A stretch of 64,000 bases of DNA from contig JAZNTW010000096.1 of the NCBI GenBank assembly GCA_045591925.1, forward strand, positions 62,001-126,000, in the 5' to 3' direction. A program made the translations under genes and the position numbers. The notes beneath the pieces are model-generated. The model was given only the letters and a program-made list of their open reading frames with translations. It was not told where the DNA came from and ran no database searches. How positions within the stretch are numbered: position 1 is the stretch's first letter; each line of letters opens with the position of its first letter. Below are positions 54,717-63,665 of this stretch, piece after piece. The stretch comes from Firm-04 sp045591925. GTDB lineage: Bacteria; Bacillota; Clostridia; Oscillospirales; Ruminococcaceae.

Positions 54717-55736
54717 TTATGTATTCGCCCAGCCATACGCAATGCCGTTTGCATAGCCGCCAACCGTATTGGTATCCACAAGCTGATCGCAAATCTGCTT
54801 CAGATAAACATAATACGCTGCCGGCGCAAGATGCACGCCATCGCCGCCGTTATAAATCGGATTCAGACCGCCGTTCCACGATTTCAGTCCGGACGTAACA
54901 TCTACGAAACCGGTCGATGTACCGTACAGATGCTCCCGGATGGTCTGATTCAGCTTATCAATTTTCTGATTCGTGCTGAATACCGAATCTGCTGTAATCG
55001 GCGTCACCGAAGCAACAAAGAACATGGAATCCGGCAGCACACTGCGGATTGTTTTCAGCACATAGTCATAATTCTGGCAGTAGACCTCCGGCGATGTCAT
55101 ATTGACATCATTCATGCCCATGGAAAATACGACATATCGCGGTTTCAGAACAGAGAGCGCATAGGGTGCGCTGAATTCAGAGCCGCGGCACTCAAATTGG
55201 TATTCAAAAATATTCCGCGCAGCCACACAACCCTTGGCAACAACATTGTCATCCGGCAAAATCCCGTACACACGCAAGCCGCTGCAAATGCTGTCACCGA
55301 CAAAAACCGTATCATGCAAAAACGCATAATCCTCGGCTGTCAGTCCATGCGCATCCGGCGGATATTGGGAAGTCTTCGATGTGGAAGCAGTCGTTACCGA
55401 GCCGCTGACTGTATATGCAGTCACCATAGAGCCGGTCGTTCCGGTCGTAGTCATCGTCGTGGATGTTGTAGTGGGAATGGTCGTTGTTGTCGTAGTGGTG
55501 ATCGTCGTTGTTGTCGTTTCGGAAGATGTTGTGGTTGTTTCGGGCAGCGTCATCTGCGTTGTCGCGACTGTTTGCGTGATCGCGGAAGAGGTGCTTGTCA
55601 CTTGCGATGGCAGCGTCACTTCCAGCACGCGATTCTCCTGCGAAAAATAAATACTCTGTTCACAGCCGGTAAGGCAGATTGCCGTAGCAAGCGCAATGCC
55701 GCAGCAAGCCGCGCGCCCAAACAAATGCTTCCTCAA
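54717..55736 (-). CDS. SGNH/GDSL hydrolase lipoprotein
   Basis: 339 aa, TTG start at 55736 (GGTGA upstream). Signal peptide with lipobox CLTGC (~25). A long Thr/Ser/Val linker (~45-125) is encoded by ACN repeats. The hydrolase domain (~130-339) has block I FVGDSICSG, block III GMNDV and block V GGDGVHLAPAAY with the catalytic Asp-x-x-His. It likely de-esterifies a cell-surface or dietary glycan. It has its own promoter and terminator. Confidence 0.88.
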   Translation of the reverse strand: MRKHLFGRAACCGIALATAICLTGCEQSIYFSQENRVLEVTLPSQVTSTSSAITQTVATTQMTLPETTTTSSETTTTTITTTTTTTIPTTTSTTMTTTGTTGSMVTAYTVSGSVTTASTSKTSQYPPDAHGLTAEDYAFLHDTVFVGDSICSGLRVYGILPDDNVVAKGCVAARNIFEYQFECRGSEFSAPYALSVLKPRYVVFSMGMNDVNMTSPEVYCQNYDYVLKTIRSVLPDSMFFVASVTPITADSVFSTNQKIDKLNQTIREHLYGTSTGFVDVTSGLKSWNGGLNPIYNGGDGVHLAPAAYYVYLKQICDQLVDTNTVGGYANGIAYGWANT

Positions 55737-55773
55737 TATCAGTCACCGCTTTCTTTCTTATATATCTACGGTT

Positions 55774-55802
55774 ATTGTACCACGATTTCCGGAAAATGTC
55801 AA
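55774..55802 (-). promoter_or_regulatory. Sigma-A promoter for the SGNH hydrolase gene
   Basis: On the minus strand TTGACA (55797-55802), 17 bp, TGGTACAAT with TACAAT at 55774-55779. The upstream edge is only 16 bp from repeat element copy C. Confidence 0.9.
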
Positions 55803-55818
55803 CTATTGCCGGAGATTT

Positions 55819-55957
55819 TTAAGGCAACACCGCGCAAAGTCCGCCTTACGGTTTGGCGGCACATCTACTTGCATATTTTCCGCCATCTTGCACAGAAATT
55901 CTGACGAATAATCTGACTGCGTATCTGCACCACCAACTCTGTGCGGTATTGCCTTAA
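55819..55957. repeat. MITE-like TTAAGGCAA inverted-repeat element, copy C (139 bp)
   Basis: Starts TTAAGGCAACACCGCGCAAAG and ends CTCTGTGCGGTATTGCCTTAA, same orientation as copy A. Compared with A it lacks about 40 internal bases (the segment after CAGAAATTC). It lies between the SGNH hydrolase promoter and the 3' end of hypE, 12 bp from the hypE stop. Confidence 0.92.
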
Positions 55958-55969
55958 GGAGATATCGGC

Positions 55970-56977
55970 TCAGCAAATCCGCGGCAGCAACTCGCCTTTC
56001 GGCTGCGGCAGAATTGTCTGCGTACCGATTTCGGTTTCCATGATAACCTTGCCGGCATTTTCCGCAGTTACAGTACCGATGATCGCGGCATTTTGCGAAT
56101 ATTTGCCCTCTCTCAGCTTCGCGACAAGCTGTTCGGCACATTTCTGCGGCGCAACAATGACGAGTCTGCCCTCGCAGGCAAGATACAGCGGCTCTAAACC
56201 AAGCATTCCGCAAATGCCCTTGACGCGCGGATCAACCGGTACGCTTGCCGCGTTCAGCCGAATGCCAACGTTGCTCTGTCCAGCGATTTCATACATCACC
56301 GTACCGACACCGCCGCGTGTTGCATCACGAATCACATGAATCTCGTCGGTCACATCATAGAGCGAGCGTACTGTATCCCAAAGCGGCGCACAGTCGCTGT
56401 CCACATCCGATTCAATGCCGAAATCATTCCGCGCAATCAGAATCGTGCAGCCATGCCGTCCAACGTCGCCGGTCACAATGATGGCATCGCCTGGCTGTGC
56501 AAGCGTACCGGATGTCCGCGCCTCCGGCAGAATCTCTCCGATACCGGTTGTTGTGATGAAAACGCCATCACACTGTCCTTTTCCTGCAACCTTTGTATCG
56601 CCGGCGACAATGCGCACGCCGACCTCGGCAGCGGTTTTCTCCATAGCGGATGCAATTTCCTCCAATGCGTCCATCGAGAAGCCTTCCTCAATGACGAATG
56701 CACAGGTCAGATACAGCGGCTTTGCGCCCATGCAGGACAGGTCGTTGACCGTGCCGCAGATTGAGAGCTTGCCGATATTGCCGCCGTTGAATTTCCACGG
56801 CGAAACGATAAAGCCATCGGTAGAGGTTGCGATTTTTCCGCTGATTTGCGGCAAAACAGCAGCATCATCACCGGTAAACATCGGGTTTGCAAAATGCGCC
56901 TTGAACACGCTGTCAATCAGTTCATTTGTCTGTGCGCCGCCTGCACCGTGTGCAAGCGTAACGGTTCTTTCGCTCAT
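55970..56977 (-). CDS. hypE: Hydrogenase expression/formation protein HypE
   Basis: 335 aa from ATG at 56977 (AAAGGAG upstream). LAHGAGGAQTNELI start, the ATP-site FTGDDAAVLP, GDTKVAGKG and RGGVGTVMYE as in the PurM-like fold, and the C-terminal PRIC whose Cys carries the thiocyanate made from carbamoyl phosphate. HypE dehydrates it with HypF as donor. It is last in the hyp run and the Cys tail is intact, so it should be functional. Confidence 0.97.
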   Translation of the reverse strand: MSERTVTLAHGAGGAQTNELIDSVFKAHFANPMFTGDDAAVLPQISGKIATSTDGFIVSPWKFNGGNIGKLSICGTVNDLSCMGAKPLYLTCAFVIEEGFSMDALEEIASAMEKTAAEVGVRIVAGDTKVAGKGQCDGVFITTTGIGEILPEARTSGTLAQPGDAIIVTGDVGRHGCTILIARNDFGIESDVDSDCAPLWDTVRSLYDVTDEIHVIRDATRGGVGTVMYEIAGQSNVGIRLNAASVPVDPRVKGICGMLGLEPLYLACEGRLVIVAPQKCAEQLVAKLREGKYSQNAAIIGTVTAENAGKVIMETEIGTQTILPQPKGELLPRIC

Positions 56978-57037
56978 ATCAATATTCTCCTTTTTATTCA
57001 AAAATTACATTGCACACAATGAATGCAGCAGCACCTG

Positions 57038-57151
57038 CTAACAAAAGTAATGTTTCGCGATTCTGTGCTTTTTGGCTTTTTCCGTCTGCTGTTCCCGATA
57101 TTTTTTTGTAAAATAGCGCAGTCGAATCGCAAAAATCACTTCATAAATCAC
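57038..57151 (-). CDS. Possible very small membrane protein (37 codons) or remnant
   Basis: On the minus strand, between the 57195 gene and hypE, a frame reads VIYEVIFAIRLRYFTKKYRE and continues with a Lys-rich tail ending HYFC: one hydrophobic stretch then strongly basic. The only likely start is GTG at 57151. A good ribosome site (TAGGAG) sits further upstream, but it points to an ATG in another frame that meets a stop after nine codons, so the real gene may be frameshifted. Too short to judge. Confidence 0.25.
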   Translation of the reverse strand: MIYEVIFAIRLRYFTKKYREQQTEKAKKHRIAKHYFC

Positions 57152-57194
57152 AAGCCCCAGAAAATAAAACGCGGCATATGCTCGCTCCTATCAT

Positions 57195-57368
57195 TCACTC
57201 TATGACTTCAAACATTCCCATACATCCGCGCAGCTTGATACCAATATCGGTTTCCATCGGCAGCAGTGCAAGCGCAACCTGAAACGGCTCTGCGTTATCT
57301 GTATCAGTTTGCTGCAAAAAAGCATAATCGCCGCGAATATCCGTTACAATATAATCATGCGGTTCCAT
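57195..57368 (-). CDS. Small conserved-looking protein, function unknown
   Basis: 57 aa from ATG at 57368 (GAGGTG upstream). It reads EPHDYIVTDIRGDYAFLQQT and ends LRGCMGMFEVIE; the mix of beta-prone and acidic residues suggests a small folded domain. It lies between the VOC gene and hypE in one presumed operon. I do not recognise the family. Confidence 0.6.
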   Translation of the reverse strand: MEPHDYIVTDIRGDYAFLQQTDTDNAEPFQVALALLPMETDIGIKLRGCMGMFEVIE

Positions 57369-57390
57369 ATTTTCACCTCGCTGGATCGTA

Positions 57391-57801
57391 TTATTCGGGT
57401 CTGCCTGCAAACGGTTTATTGAAGGAGCCGATCTCGATCAGATTGCCCTCGGGATCAGCGATATAACAGGTTCGCTGTCCCCACGGCTCATCCTCCGGCG
57501 GCAGCACAGACTGCGCGCCCATTTCGATCACCCTCTGATATTCACGATCGACTTCTTCAAATGTATCGACATAGAGTGCGATCTCAAAATGCCCGTTCAG
57601 ACCCTTGACATACTGATATTTCCGGCAGGTCATCTTTTCAAAATCGGTTCTGCGATAGAGCAGAAACAGCGTACCGTCCTTGATCAGATAGACATTGGTG
57701 GTATCCTCATCCTCTTTGATCTCAAAGCCGAGGACATCCCTGTAAAAACGGACCATGGTTTCCATATCCTCAACAAACAATCCAAAACCGTCCAGCTTCA
57801 T
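57391..57801 (-). CDS. VOC-family (glyoxalase/bleomycin-resistance fold) protein
   Basis: 136 aa. Two beta-alpha-beta-beta-beta units: GLFVEDMETMVRFYRDVLGF at the start and DPEGNLIEIGSF at the end, typical VOC motifs. Possible metal ligands are the early His-less first strand and the late Glu of LIEIG, so the metal site may be incomplete. Placed between hypD and hypE. AAGGAG precedes the ATG. Substrate unknown. Confidence 0.85.
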   Translation of the reverse strand: MKLDGFGLFVEDMETMVRFYRDVLGFEIKEDEDTTNVYLIKDGTLFLLYRRTDFEKMTCRKYQYVKGLNGHFEIALYVDTFEEVDREYQRVIEMGAQSVLPPEDEPWGQRTCYIADPEGNLIEIGSFNKPFAGRPE

Positions 57802-57816
57802 ATTTTCACTCCTTAC

Positions 57817-58860
57817 TCACGAATACTGATAATACGCCGCACAAGCGCCTTCATCCGAAACCATGCACGCGCCGACCGGATGCTGCGGGGTACAACCTCT
57901 TCCAAATACTTTGCAATCGCAAGGGCGAATCTTGCCCTGAAGCACCTCGCCGCACCGACACGCAGGATTCGGTTTGCCAGTAATCACCGGCATATCAAAT
58001 TTCATCCGCGCATCAAATTCCGCATATTCCGCACGCAGCTTCATGCCGGAGCCGGGAATCATCCCCAATCCGCGCCATTCGCTGTCACAAGGCTCCATGA
58101 CCTCCTGCATCATGCGAATTGCCGCCGGATTGCCCTCGTCCTTTACAACACGCGGATAGCAGTTGCGGAAAAACGGCTTTCCGTCTTCGAGCAAACGGAT
58201 CGTCACGGCAAGCGCCGTCAGCAGCTCACTCGCGGTAAATCCGGCTACAACGCCCGATACGCCCTGCTCCTCGCACAGCTTCATGCAGGTCGCATTGCCA
58301 GTGATCGCATTCACATGACCCGGATAAAGAAACGCATCCGCAGAGCCAACCAGCGATTGATACGCATTCGGCATTGTTTTATTCGCCGTCAGCAGCGAGA
58401 AATTCTGCAAGCCGGCTTCCTTTGCCTGCTTTGCGGCAAGACAAGCGGAGGGCGTTGTTGTCTCAAAGCCGACCGCAAGAAATACAACCTGTTTCTCCGG
58501 ATTTTCCTTTGCCAGTGCCACAGCGTCAAGCGGTGAATACACCGGCCGAATCTCCGCACCCTTTGCACGCGCATCGGCTAGGCTCATCGTTGTACCCGGA
58601 ACGCGAATCAAATCACCGAACGTGCAAATCAAACAGTCTTTTTCAATCGCAAGCCAGCACGCCTCGTCAATGAAGCCAACCGCGGTCACGCAAACCGGAC
58701 ATCCCGGACCCGAAATCAGGTCAATCTGCGGCGGCAGCAGCTTACGCAGACCAAGCCGGAAAATTTCATGCGTATGCGTACCGCAGACCTCCATAATCCG
58801 AAGCGGTCTGCCGCTGTAGCCTGTGATGATATCTCTTGCGCGCTTTGCACTCTCGTTCAC
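57817..58860 (-). CDS. hypD: Hydrogenase maturation protein HypD
   Basis: 347 aa. MEVCGTHTHEIFR (~19-31), SGPGCPVCVT (~50-59), and a C-terminal cluster of cysteines from CRCGEVLQG to DCKVFGRGC (4Fe-4S). HypD, with HypC, holds the iron while CN and CO are attached. Its start overlaps the hypC stop by 4 bases (ATGA). All key Cys appear present. Confidence 0.97.
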   Translation of the reverse strand: MNESAKRARDIITGYSGRPLRIMEVCGTHTHEIFRLGLRKLLPPQIDLISGPGCPVCVTAVGFIDEACWLAIEKDCLICTFGDLIRVPGTTMSLADARAKGAEIRPVYSPLDAVALAKENPEKQVVFLAVGFETTTPSACLAAKQAKEAGLQNFSLLTANKTMPNAYQSLVGSADAFLYPGHVNAITGNATCMKLCEEQGVSGVVAGFTASELLTALAVTIRLLEDGKPFFRNCYPRVVKDEGNPAAIRMMQEVMEPCDSEWRGLGMIPGSGMKLRAEYAEFDARMKFDMPVITGKPNPACRCGEVLQGKIRPCDCKVFGRGCTPQHPVGACMVSDEGACAAYYQYS

Positions 58861-59066
58861 AGCAAATCCCCCATGACTTCATCGGCTTCTGCGCCATCGT
58901 CCTCAGTAATCTTTGCAATCGCAACCCCTGCGTGAACCATGACAAAATCGCCCGGCTCCAGATCATCCAGCACGCCGGCGCTGACCTCTCTCTGCGCACC
59001 GCTTGCGTCAATCAGTGCCGTGCCTTCCTCGACTCTCACAACTCTTGCAGATAATCCCACACACAT
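58857..59066 (-). CDS. hypC: Hydrogenase maturation chaperone HypC
   Basis: 69 aa beginning MCVGLSARVV, with the obligatory Cys at position 2 that binds the iron intermediate, and the later GDFVMVHAGVAIAKI. GGAGG precedes the ATG at 59066. HypC carries Fe(CN)2CO from HypD to the hydrogenase large subunit. Confidence 0.96.
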   Translation of the reverse strand: MCVGLSARVVRVEEGTALIDASGAQREVSAGVLDDLEPGDFVMVHAGVAIAKITEDDGAEADEVMGDLL

Positions 59067-59177
59067 CGTTGATACCTCCATGATAATTTCTGATTAAAAT
59101 ATTGTTCCTGAAAGCGGAGCAATTCCGCAATTTCCTGTTTCGTATCGGTCTGTTTTTCAGGACAGACCACCCATTTC

Positions 59178-61502
59178 TCATTGATTGTCCGCGCCCTCAT
59201 AATATACACCGTACATCGCCTGTCCGATACAGATACCGCCGTCATTCGGGGGAATCAGGCTGTGCAGCAGAACGGTGAAGCCCGCAGCAGAGAGCCTGTC
59301 ACGGCACAGGCGCGTTAGCAGACGATTCTGGAACACGCCGCCGCTGAGTGCGCAGATGGATATTTTCGTATCTTCGCGCATTGCAATACATGAGCGCACC
59401 AGCATTTCTGCCAATGCAGCATGAAATTGATATGCAAGATACTGTCGGTTTTCCGGCGTTTGATTATTACAATATTGCTTTGCGATTTCCATGATGAGCG
59501 CCGTGGTCTGCATCGTCAGATATCCATTTTCAAATGCAATTTCCGCAGGCAGCGTGTTTGCAATATCGTCATAATTTTTCACATACTGCTCTGCCTCATA
59601 CATCAGCGCAGTAGAAGCCTCGCCCTCAAATGTCACGGCGCGCCGAATCCCCAAAATTGCGGAAACAGCGTCGAAAATCCGGCCACAGCTTGTCGATTTC
59701 ACGCTATTGACGCTCATGCGCGCCATATTGCCAAGCACCGTATATTCCTGCGCATTGCAGATGCCGAGCCGCATACAGATTTCCTGTGCCGTATCCGAAT
59801 CCGCGTCACGCAGCAGTGCCGCCGCAATCCGCCAGCCCTCCTTTGCAGAAAGGTCACCGCCCGTCTGCACAAACGGCTGTACAGAGCCATACCGCCGATA
59901 TCCGGTTTCATCACAAATCAGCAGTTCGCCGCCCCAAATCGTACCGTCTGCACCATAGCCTGTGCCGTCCAGACTCAAGCCGATGACGCTTCCGGTCACG
60001 CCATTTTCTGCCATACACGAAAGAATATGCGCATAATGATGCTGAATCGCAACAAGCGGAATGCCGTATTCCTGCGCAATTTCACTTGCAGCCGCAGCCG
60101 TGTTATACAGCGGATGCGTGTCGCAAACAACCAGCTCCGGCTTGACTTCAAGCAGTCCACACATCCGTTCAACGGATTCACGGAGCGCCTGAACCGTTCG
60201 AATATCCGCCATATCCCCGACAAACGGCGACGCATACAGCAGACCGCCCTTAGCAAGGCAGAATGTATTTTTCAGTTCACCGCCGATTGCAAGCACCTGC
60301 TTGTGCATTTTTTTCGGGAGCATCACCGGCAGCGGCGCAAAACCGCGTGAACGCCGAATCATATATGGCTTTCCGTCAAGCCAGTCGCAGACCGAATCAT
60401 CCGCGCGCAGACGAATTTTTCGATCATGCGAAAGAATCAGGTCGCAAAAATCTCCGATTTCCCGAACCGCATCCGCGTCATTCCGACAAATCGGCGCACC
60501 GCGTGCGTTTCCACTCGTCATCACTAGGCAATCCGTCATCGCAATTTCGTCCAAATAGTCAAACAGCAGCATTTGCACCGGCGCATAGGGCAGCATGACA
60601 CCGACCGTGCGGTTATCGGGTGCAATATCGTCGCAAATTGACATCTGCGGCCGCTTTTCCAGCAGCAAAATCGGCTTCTGCCAGCCCGTCAGCATTTCGC
60701 GCTGACCGTCTTGCAGGAGACATTCGCACTCCGCTGTTTCGATGTCCTTCATCATGACCGCAAACGGCTTCATTGGTCTGTGCTTCCGGTCTCGCAGCAG
60801 CCGAACCGCCTCCGGATTTTTTGCGTCACAGCAAAGGTGAAAACCGCCGATGCCCTTGATGGCAACAATTTTCCCATCCATAATTGCCTGCCGCACTGCC
60901 GTAATGGCAGCCGCGCCGCGCAATTTCGTCCCAATAATATACACATCCGGTCCACAGCTTTTACAGCAATTCGGTTGTGCATCATAGCGGCGCGTTCGGG
61001 CATCGTAATACTCCGCGCTGCATTCCGGACACATCGGAAATTCGCGCATACTGGTGCGTTCGCGGTCATAAGGCATCGCGTCAAGGATGGTCAGCCGCGG
61101 GCCGCACTGCGTGCAGTTGATGAACGGGTGCAGATACCGGCGGTTTTTCGAATCAAACAGCTCCACACGACAATGATCGCAGGTCGAAATGTCGGGCGAT
61201 ACAAAAATATCACCCTGCTCCTTTTCACTTTCTATGATAGAAAAATCACGATATTGCGTGATTTCGGAATCATCTAGTATTTCTCTGTCGATCGCAAGAA
61301 TCATCGCACGCTCCGGTGGATTCTGTTGAAGCTCGGCGGCAAAGGCCTCGAGCATATTCGCTTCGCCCTGCGCAATAATCTCCACATATGAGCCCTTGTT
61401 CGCAACCGTTCCGCGAATGCCGAAACGCGCCGCCGTCACAGCAGTAAACGGGCGAAATCCGACCCCCTGCACAATGCCGTAAATATGAAATTGTGTGGTC
61501 AT
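59178..61502 (-). CDS. hypF: Carbamoyltransferase HypF
   Basis: 774 aa. Acylphosphatase domain with GVGFRPF (~14-20), two zinc-finger pairs (CDHC, CTQC, CPEC, CKSC; ~108-183), a YrdC-like domain (KGIGGFHLCCDAKNP) and the Kae1-like C-terminus with HHYAHILSCMAENG and GLSLDGTGYGADGT. It makes carbamoyl adenylate and passes the carbamoyl group to HypE. All parts are present. The ~110 bp gap to hypC holds no convincing gene. Confidence 0.97.
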   Translation of the reverse strand: MTTQFHIYGIVQGVGFRPFTAVTAARFGIRGTVANKGSYVEIIAQGEANMLEAFAAELQQNPPERAMILAIDREILDDSEITQYRDFSIIESEKEQGDIFVSPDISTCDHCRVELFDSKNRRYLHPFINCTQCGPRLTILDAMPYDRERTSMREFPMCPECSAEYYDARTRRYDAQPNCCKSCGPDVYIIGTKLRGAAAITAVRQAIMDGKIVAIKGIGGFHLCCDAKNPEAVRLLRDRKHRPMKPFAVMMKDIETAECECLLQDGQREMLTGWQKPILLLEKRPQMSICDDIAPDNRTVGVMLPYAPVQMLLFDYLDEIAMTDCLVMTSGNARGAPICRNDADAVREIGDFCDLILSHDRKIRLRADDSVCDWLDGKPYMIRRSRGFAPLPVMLPKKMHKQVLAIGGELKNTFCLAKGGLLYASPFVGDMADIRTVQALRESVERMCGLLEVKPELVVCDTHPLYNTAAAASEIAQEYGIPLVAIQHHYAHILSCMAENGVTGSVIGLSLDGTGYGADGTIWGGELLICDETGYRRYGSVQPFVQTGGDLSAKEGWRIAAALLRDADSDTAQEICMRLGICNAQEYTVLGNMARMSVNSVKSTSCGRIFDAVSAILGIRRAVTFEGEASTALMYEAEQYVKNYDDIANTLPAEIAFENGYLTMQTTALIMEIAKQYCNNQTPENRQYLAYQFHAALAEMLVRSCIAMREDTKISICALSGGVFQNRLLTRLCRDRLSAAGFTVLLHSLIPPNDGGICIGQAMYGVYYEGADNQ

Positions 61503-61550
61503 ACAGCCGGTTCACCTCCGCATCTGATTTGTATAATCTTGCGCATCCAT

Positions 61551-62030
61551 TCAAAGCCATTGGATAAACGCAGTTTTGTCCGTACGGTTATAGCCTGCCC
61601 GTTCATAAAAATGCAGTGTCTGCGCGTCTTTCGCACCGGTCATCAGCATCATTTTATAACAGTTTTCACACAAAGCGAGTTCCTTCGCATAATCCAGACA
61701 GGCACTTGCAAGACCGCGCTTTCGATACGCTGCATCCGTCACAACATTCTCAATCAGCGCATAGGGACGCTGCTCATGCGTCAAATTCGGAACAATCACA
61801 CAAACGCACGAGGATACGAGCGTTCCGTCCATCTCAGCAACAACAATATGATGCGCAGCATCTTGGAGAATCGCCGCCCACACCGCCGCAACTTTGTCGC
61901 ATTTCTCAGGAATCGGATTATCATGCAGATGCGTATAGAGCCGCATCATCGCATCAAAATCATCCGCTGCCGCCTCACGAATCAACAGCTTAGCCTGTTC
62001 CATATTCTCCCACATTACATGATCGTCCAT
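61551..62030 (-). CDS. GNAT-family N-acetyltransferase
   Basis: 159 aa. LIREAAADDFDAMMRLYTHL start and acetyl-CoA motif VVTDAAYRKRGLASACLDYA (RKRGLA), then GAKDAQTLHFYERAGY. ATG at 62030 follows AGAGGTGACGAG and overlaps the end of the interrupted gene upstream by 16 bp. Target unknown. It is 48 bp from hypF and so is likely in the same operon. Confidence 0.87.
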   Translation of the reverse strand: MDDHVMWENMEQAKLLIREAAADDFDAMMRLYTHLHDNPIPEKCDKVAAVWAAILQDAAHHIVVAEMDGTLVSSCVCVIVPNLTHEQRPYALIENVVTDAAYRKRGLASACLDYAKELALCENCYKMMLMTGAKDAQTLHFYERAGYNRTDKTAFIQWL

Positions 62031-62632
62031 CTCGTCACCTCTGCATAGTCTGCCGGCTCCGCATACTCCAGTGCATGGTACGCCCACACAATCCGGAAGC
62101 GAATCTCCGACACCGTTTCATCGAGCAGCCGGAAGCGATAGCCCGACCAATCCGGCAGCGCGGAAACCAAGTATCCACGCATTTTTGATATATCATATTG
62201 CACCGGCATCTGCCGACCGATATCGCTGCCATCCGCAATGGCAGGGACAGCCTGATTCAGCTTTTCATCTTCATTGAGGTACTGTGCGCCGATGCTGAAC
62301 GTCACATTTTCAGCCGTTACAAGGCTTGCAATGGCGCGTTCATCGCTGTCGCCGTACCGGCAATGCGCATCGCCGTGCAGTCGAATTGTGTATTCCCTGT
62401 CGGCTGTCAGACCACCCACCGGAATCGTAATCGTATACTGATTCTGTCAATCAAGCGGCACAGACTCATCCGCAATTATGTCATATACAGCCGTCTGTTC
62501 CTCCCATATCTCTTTTTCGAGCTAAAACGGGAGAATATTGCCCAAATCGTCGGTCAGCCGCAAAACACCGCACGGTGTCTCAAATTCCGTGACACGCAGC
62601 ATCTCATGCAGTGATTTTTCATGTGTTTCCAT
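62015..62632 (-). pseudogene. Interrupted gene downstream of the nitrogenase-like genes (two in-frame stops)
   Basis: From the ATG at 62632, four bases after the preceding stop, a single frame runs 206 codons to 62015 but is cut by TAG at 62522-62524 (codon 37) and TGA at 62447-62449 (codon 62). The parts read naturally: LRVTEFETPCGVLRLTDDLG, then EKEIWEEQTAVYDIIADESV, then QNQYTITIPVGGLTADREYT and on to WTIM, all in the same frame, so no indel is needed. I do not recognise the family. The last 16 bases overlap the acetyltransferase start. Confidence 0.7.
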
Positions 62633-62636
62633 GTTT

Positions 62637-63665
62637 TCACCATTTCGCAGAGCCACTGACGGCATAATGCGGAAAATCAATCCATTCACAGCAATTCTTC
62701 GGCACAATACGCCGCAGCATCGGGTCTGCAATGACAACATCCGCAGCCATCGCCGCTTCACGGAAATCTGCTTCACTGCGGAATTTCAAGTCATGTCCTG
62801 TCTCATATCGGGCATCGTGCATGAACCATGTGCCGCAGCTCACTTCGCAATTTGTAATCATATTGCGCAGCGCATACGCAGCAAACTGCTGGTGTACGAT
62901 CAACACACGTTTTCCCGAAAGCGCCTTTGCCTGCGCGGTCACAGACTCCGGCAAAATCGGATAACCGACCGAATACGGAGTCCCGAATTTCTCATGCAGA
63001 TACTCCGCAGCTTTCAGTCCGGATGGAGAAATCACAAGCAGATGCGCACATTCCGATGCGTTCCGAATTTCATCCAAGCCGCTGTCCAAGCCAAAGCATA
63101 CCACTTCCTGCCAGCCCTGTGCCTGAACCGCCCGAATGATACTGTCCGCGCGCGTCAGACCGGTATTCAGCGGTGTTGCGCCGATTACGCCGCATTTTCC
63201 TGCTTTGACCGGAAGTTTTTCCATAGCAAATGTCCGGAACAGCCGCGAATATGCAAGCATCTCTCCGAAATCATAGCCGCGTGTGCCATCCGTTTCCACG
63301 GTGATGCAGGGCAGACCGGTTTTCTTTTCCGCCATGCGCTTCAGCGATTGATAATCGGTCGCAATGACCGCCGGAACGGGCGTGCCGATAATTGCAGTAA
63401 ATGCTGCCGGAATCTGCTCCGTGATTTTTGCGAGTTTCCGAATGAGCAGCTCATCTCTGCCCAAAATTGCATCCATATCGCGCAGACCGGCACTGAACAA
63501 TGCCGAGGATTTTTCGTGCCAGCGCGGTTCATCGAATCCGCAGACATTTCCGGCACAGCCGCCGGCGTCACAGATCACGGTAACACCGCCCAGCTCATAG
63601 AACACGCCGCACGCGCCGGAATCATCGGGCGCAAGAGGCGAAATATGTGTCAGCAGCTTGCTCAT
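62637..63665 (-). CDS. Nitrogenase component 1-like oxidoreductase
   Basis: 342 aa. The N-terminus has Cys at ~19, 32, 37 and 42 (SGACGVFYELGG, CDAGGCAGNVCG), the spacing zone of P-cluster ligands in NifD/NifK, followed by PRWHEKSSALFSAGLRDMDA. The middle has AAFTAIIGTPVPAVIATDYQ and PCITVETDGTRGYDFG, as in nitrogenase-family proteins, but it is much shorter than NifD (~480 aa) and the usual FeMo-cofactor Cys/His context is not apparent. It overlaps the upstream partner by 4 bases. Reaction unknown. Confidence 0.8.
   Translation of the reverse strand: MSKLLTHISPLAPDDSGACGVFYELGGVTVICDAGGCAGNVCGFDEPRWHEKSSALFSAGLRDMDAILGRDELLIRKLAKITEQIPAAFTAIIGTPVPAVIATDYQSLKRMAEKKTGLPCITVETDGTRGYDFGEMLAYSRLFRTFAMEKLPVKAGKCGVIGATPLNTGLTRADSIIRAVQAQGWQEVVCFGLDSGLDEIRNASECAHLLVISPSGLKAAEYLHEKFGTPYSVGYPILPESVTAQAKALSGKRVLIVHQQFAAYALRNMITNCEVSCGTWFMHDARYETGHDLKFRSEADFREAAMAADVVIADPMLRRIVPKNCCEWIDFPHYAVSGSAKW

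Noticed and set aside
55381..55650. Val-rich 89-aa plus-strand frame
   Set aside because: It is the complement of the ACN repeats that encode the Thr-rich linker of the SGNH hydrolase.
54687..55904. 405-aa plus-strand frame opposite the SGNH hydrolase
   Set aside because: It runs through a terminator, a Thr-linker complement and a repeat element; not protein-like.
59036..59200. 54-codon minus-strand frame between hypF and hypC
   Set aside because: It overlaps both genes and has no ribosome site, though the middle part (residues such as CPEKQTDTKQEIAELL) looks protein-like; not enough to call.
62420..62449. TGA as selenocysteine codon in the interrupted gene
   Set aside because: A GGTCT lies ~33 bases downstream, but flanking bases make only a weak, uneven stem and a separate TAG also interrupts the gene.
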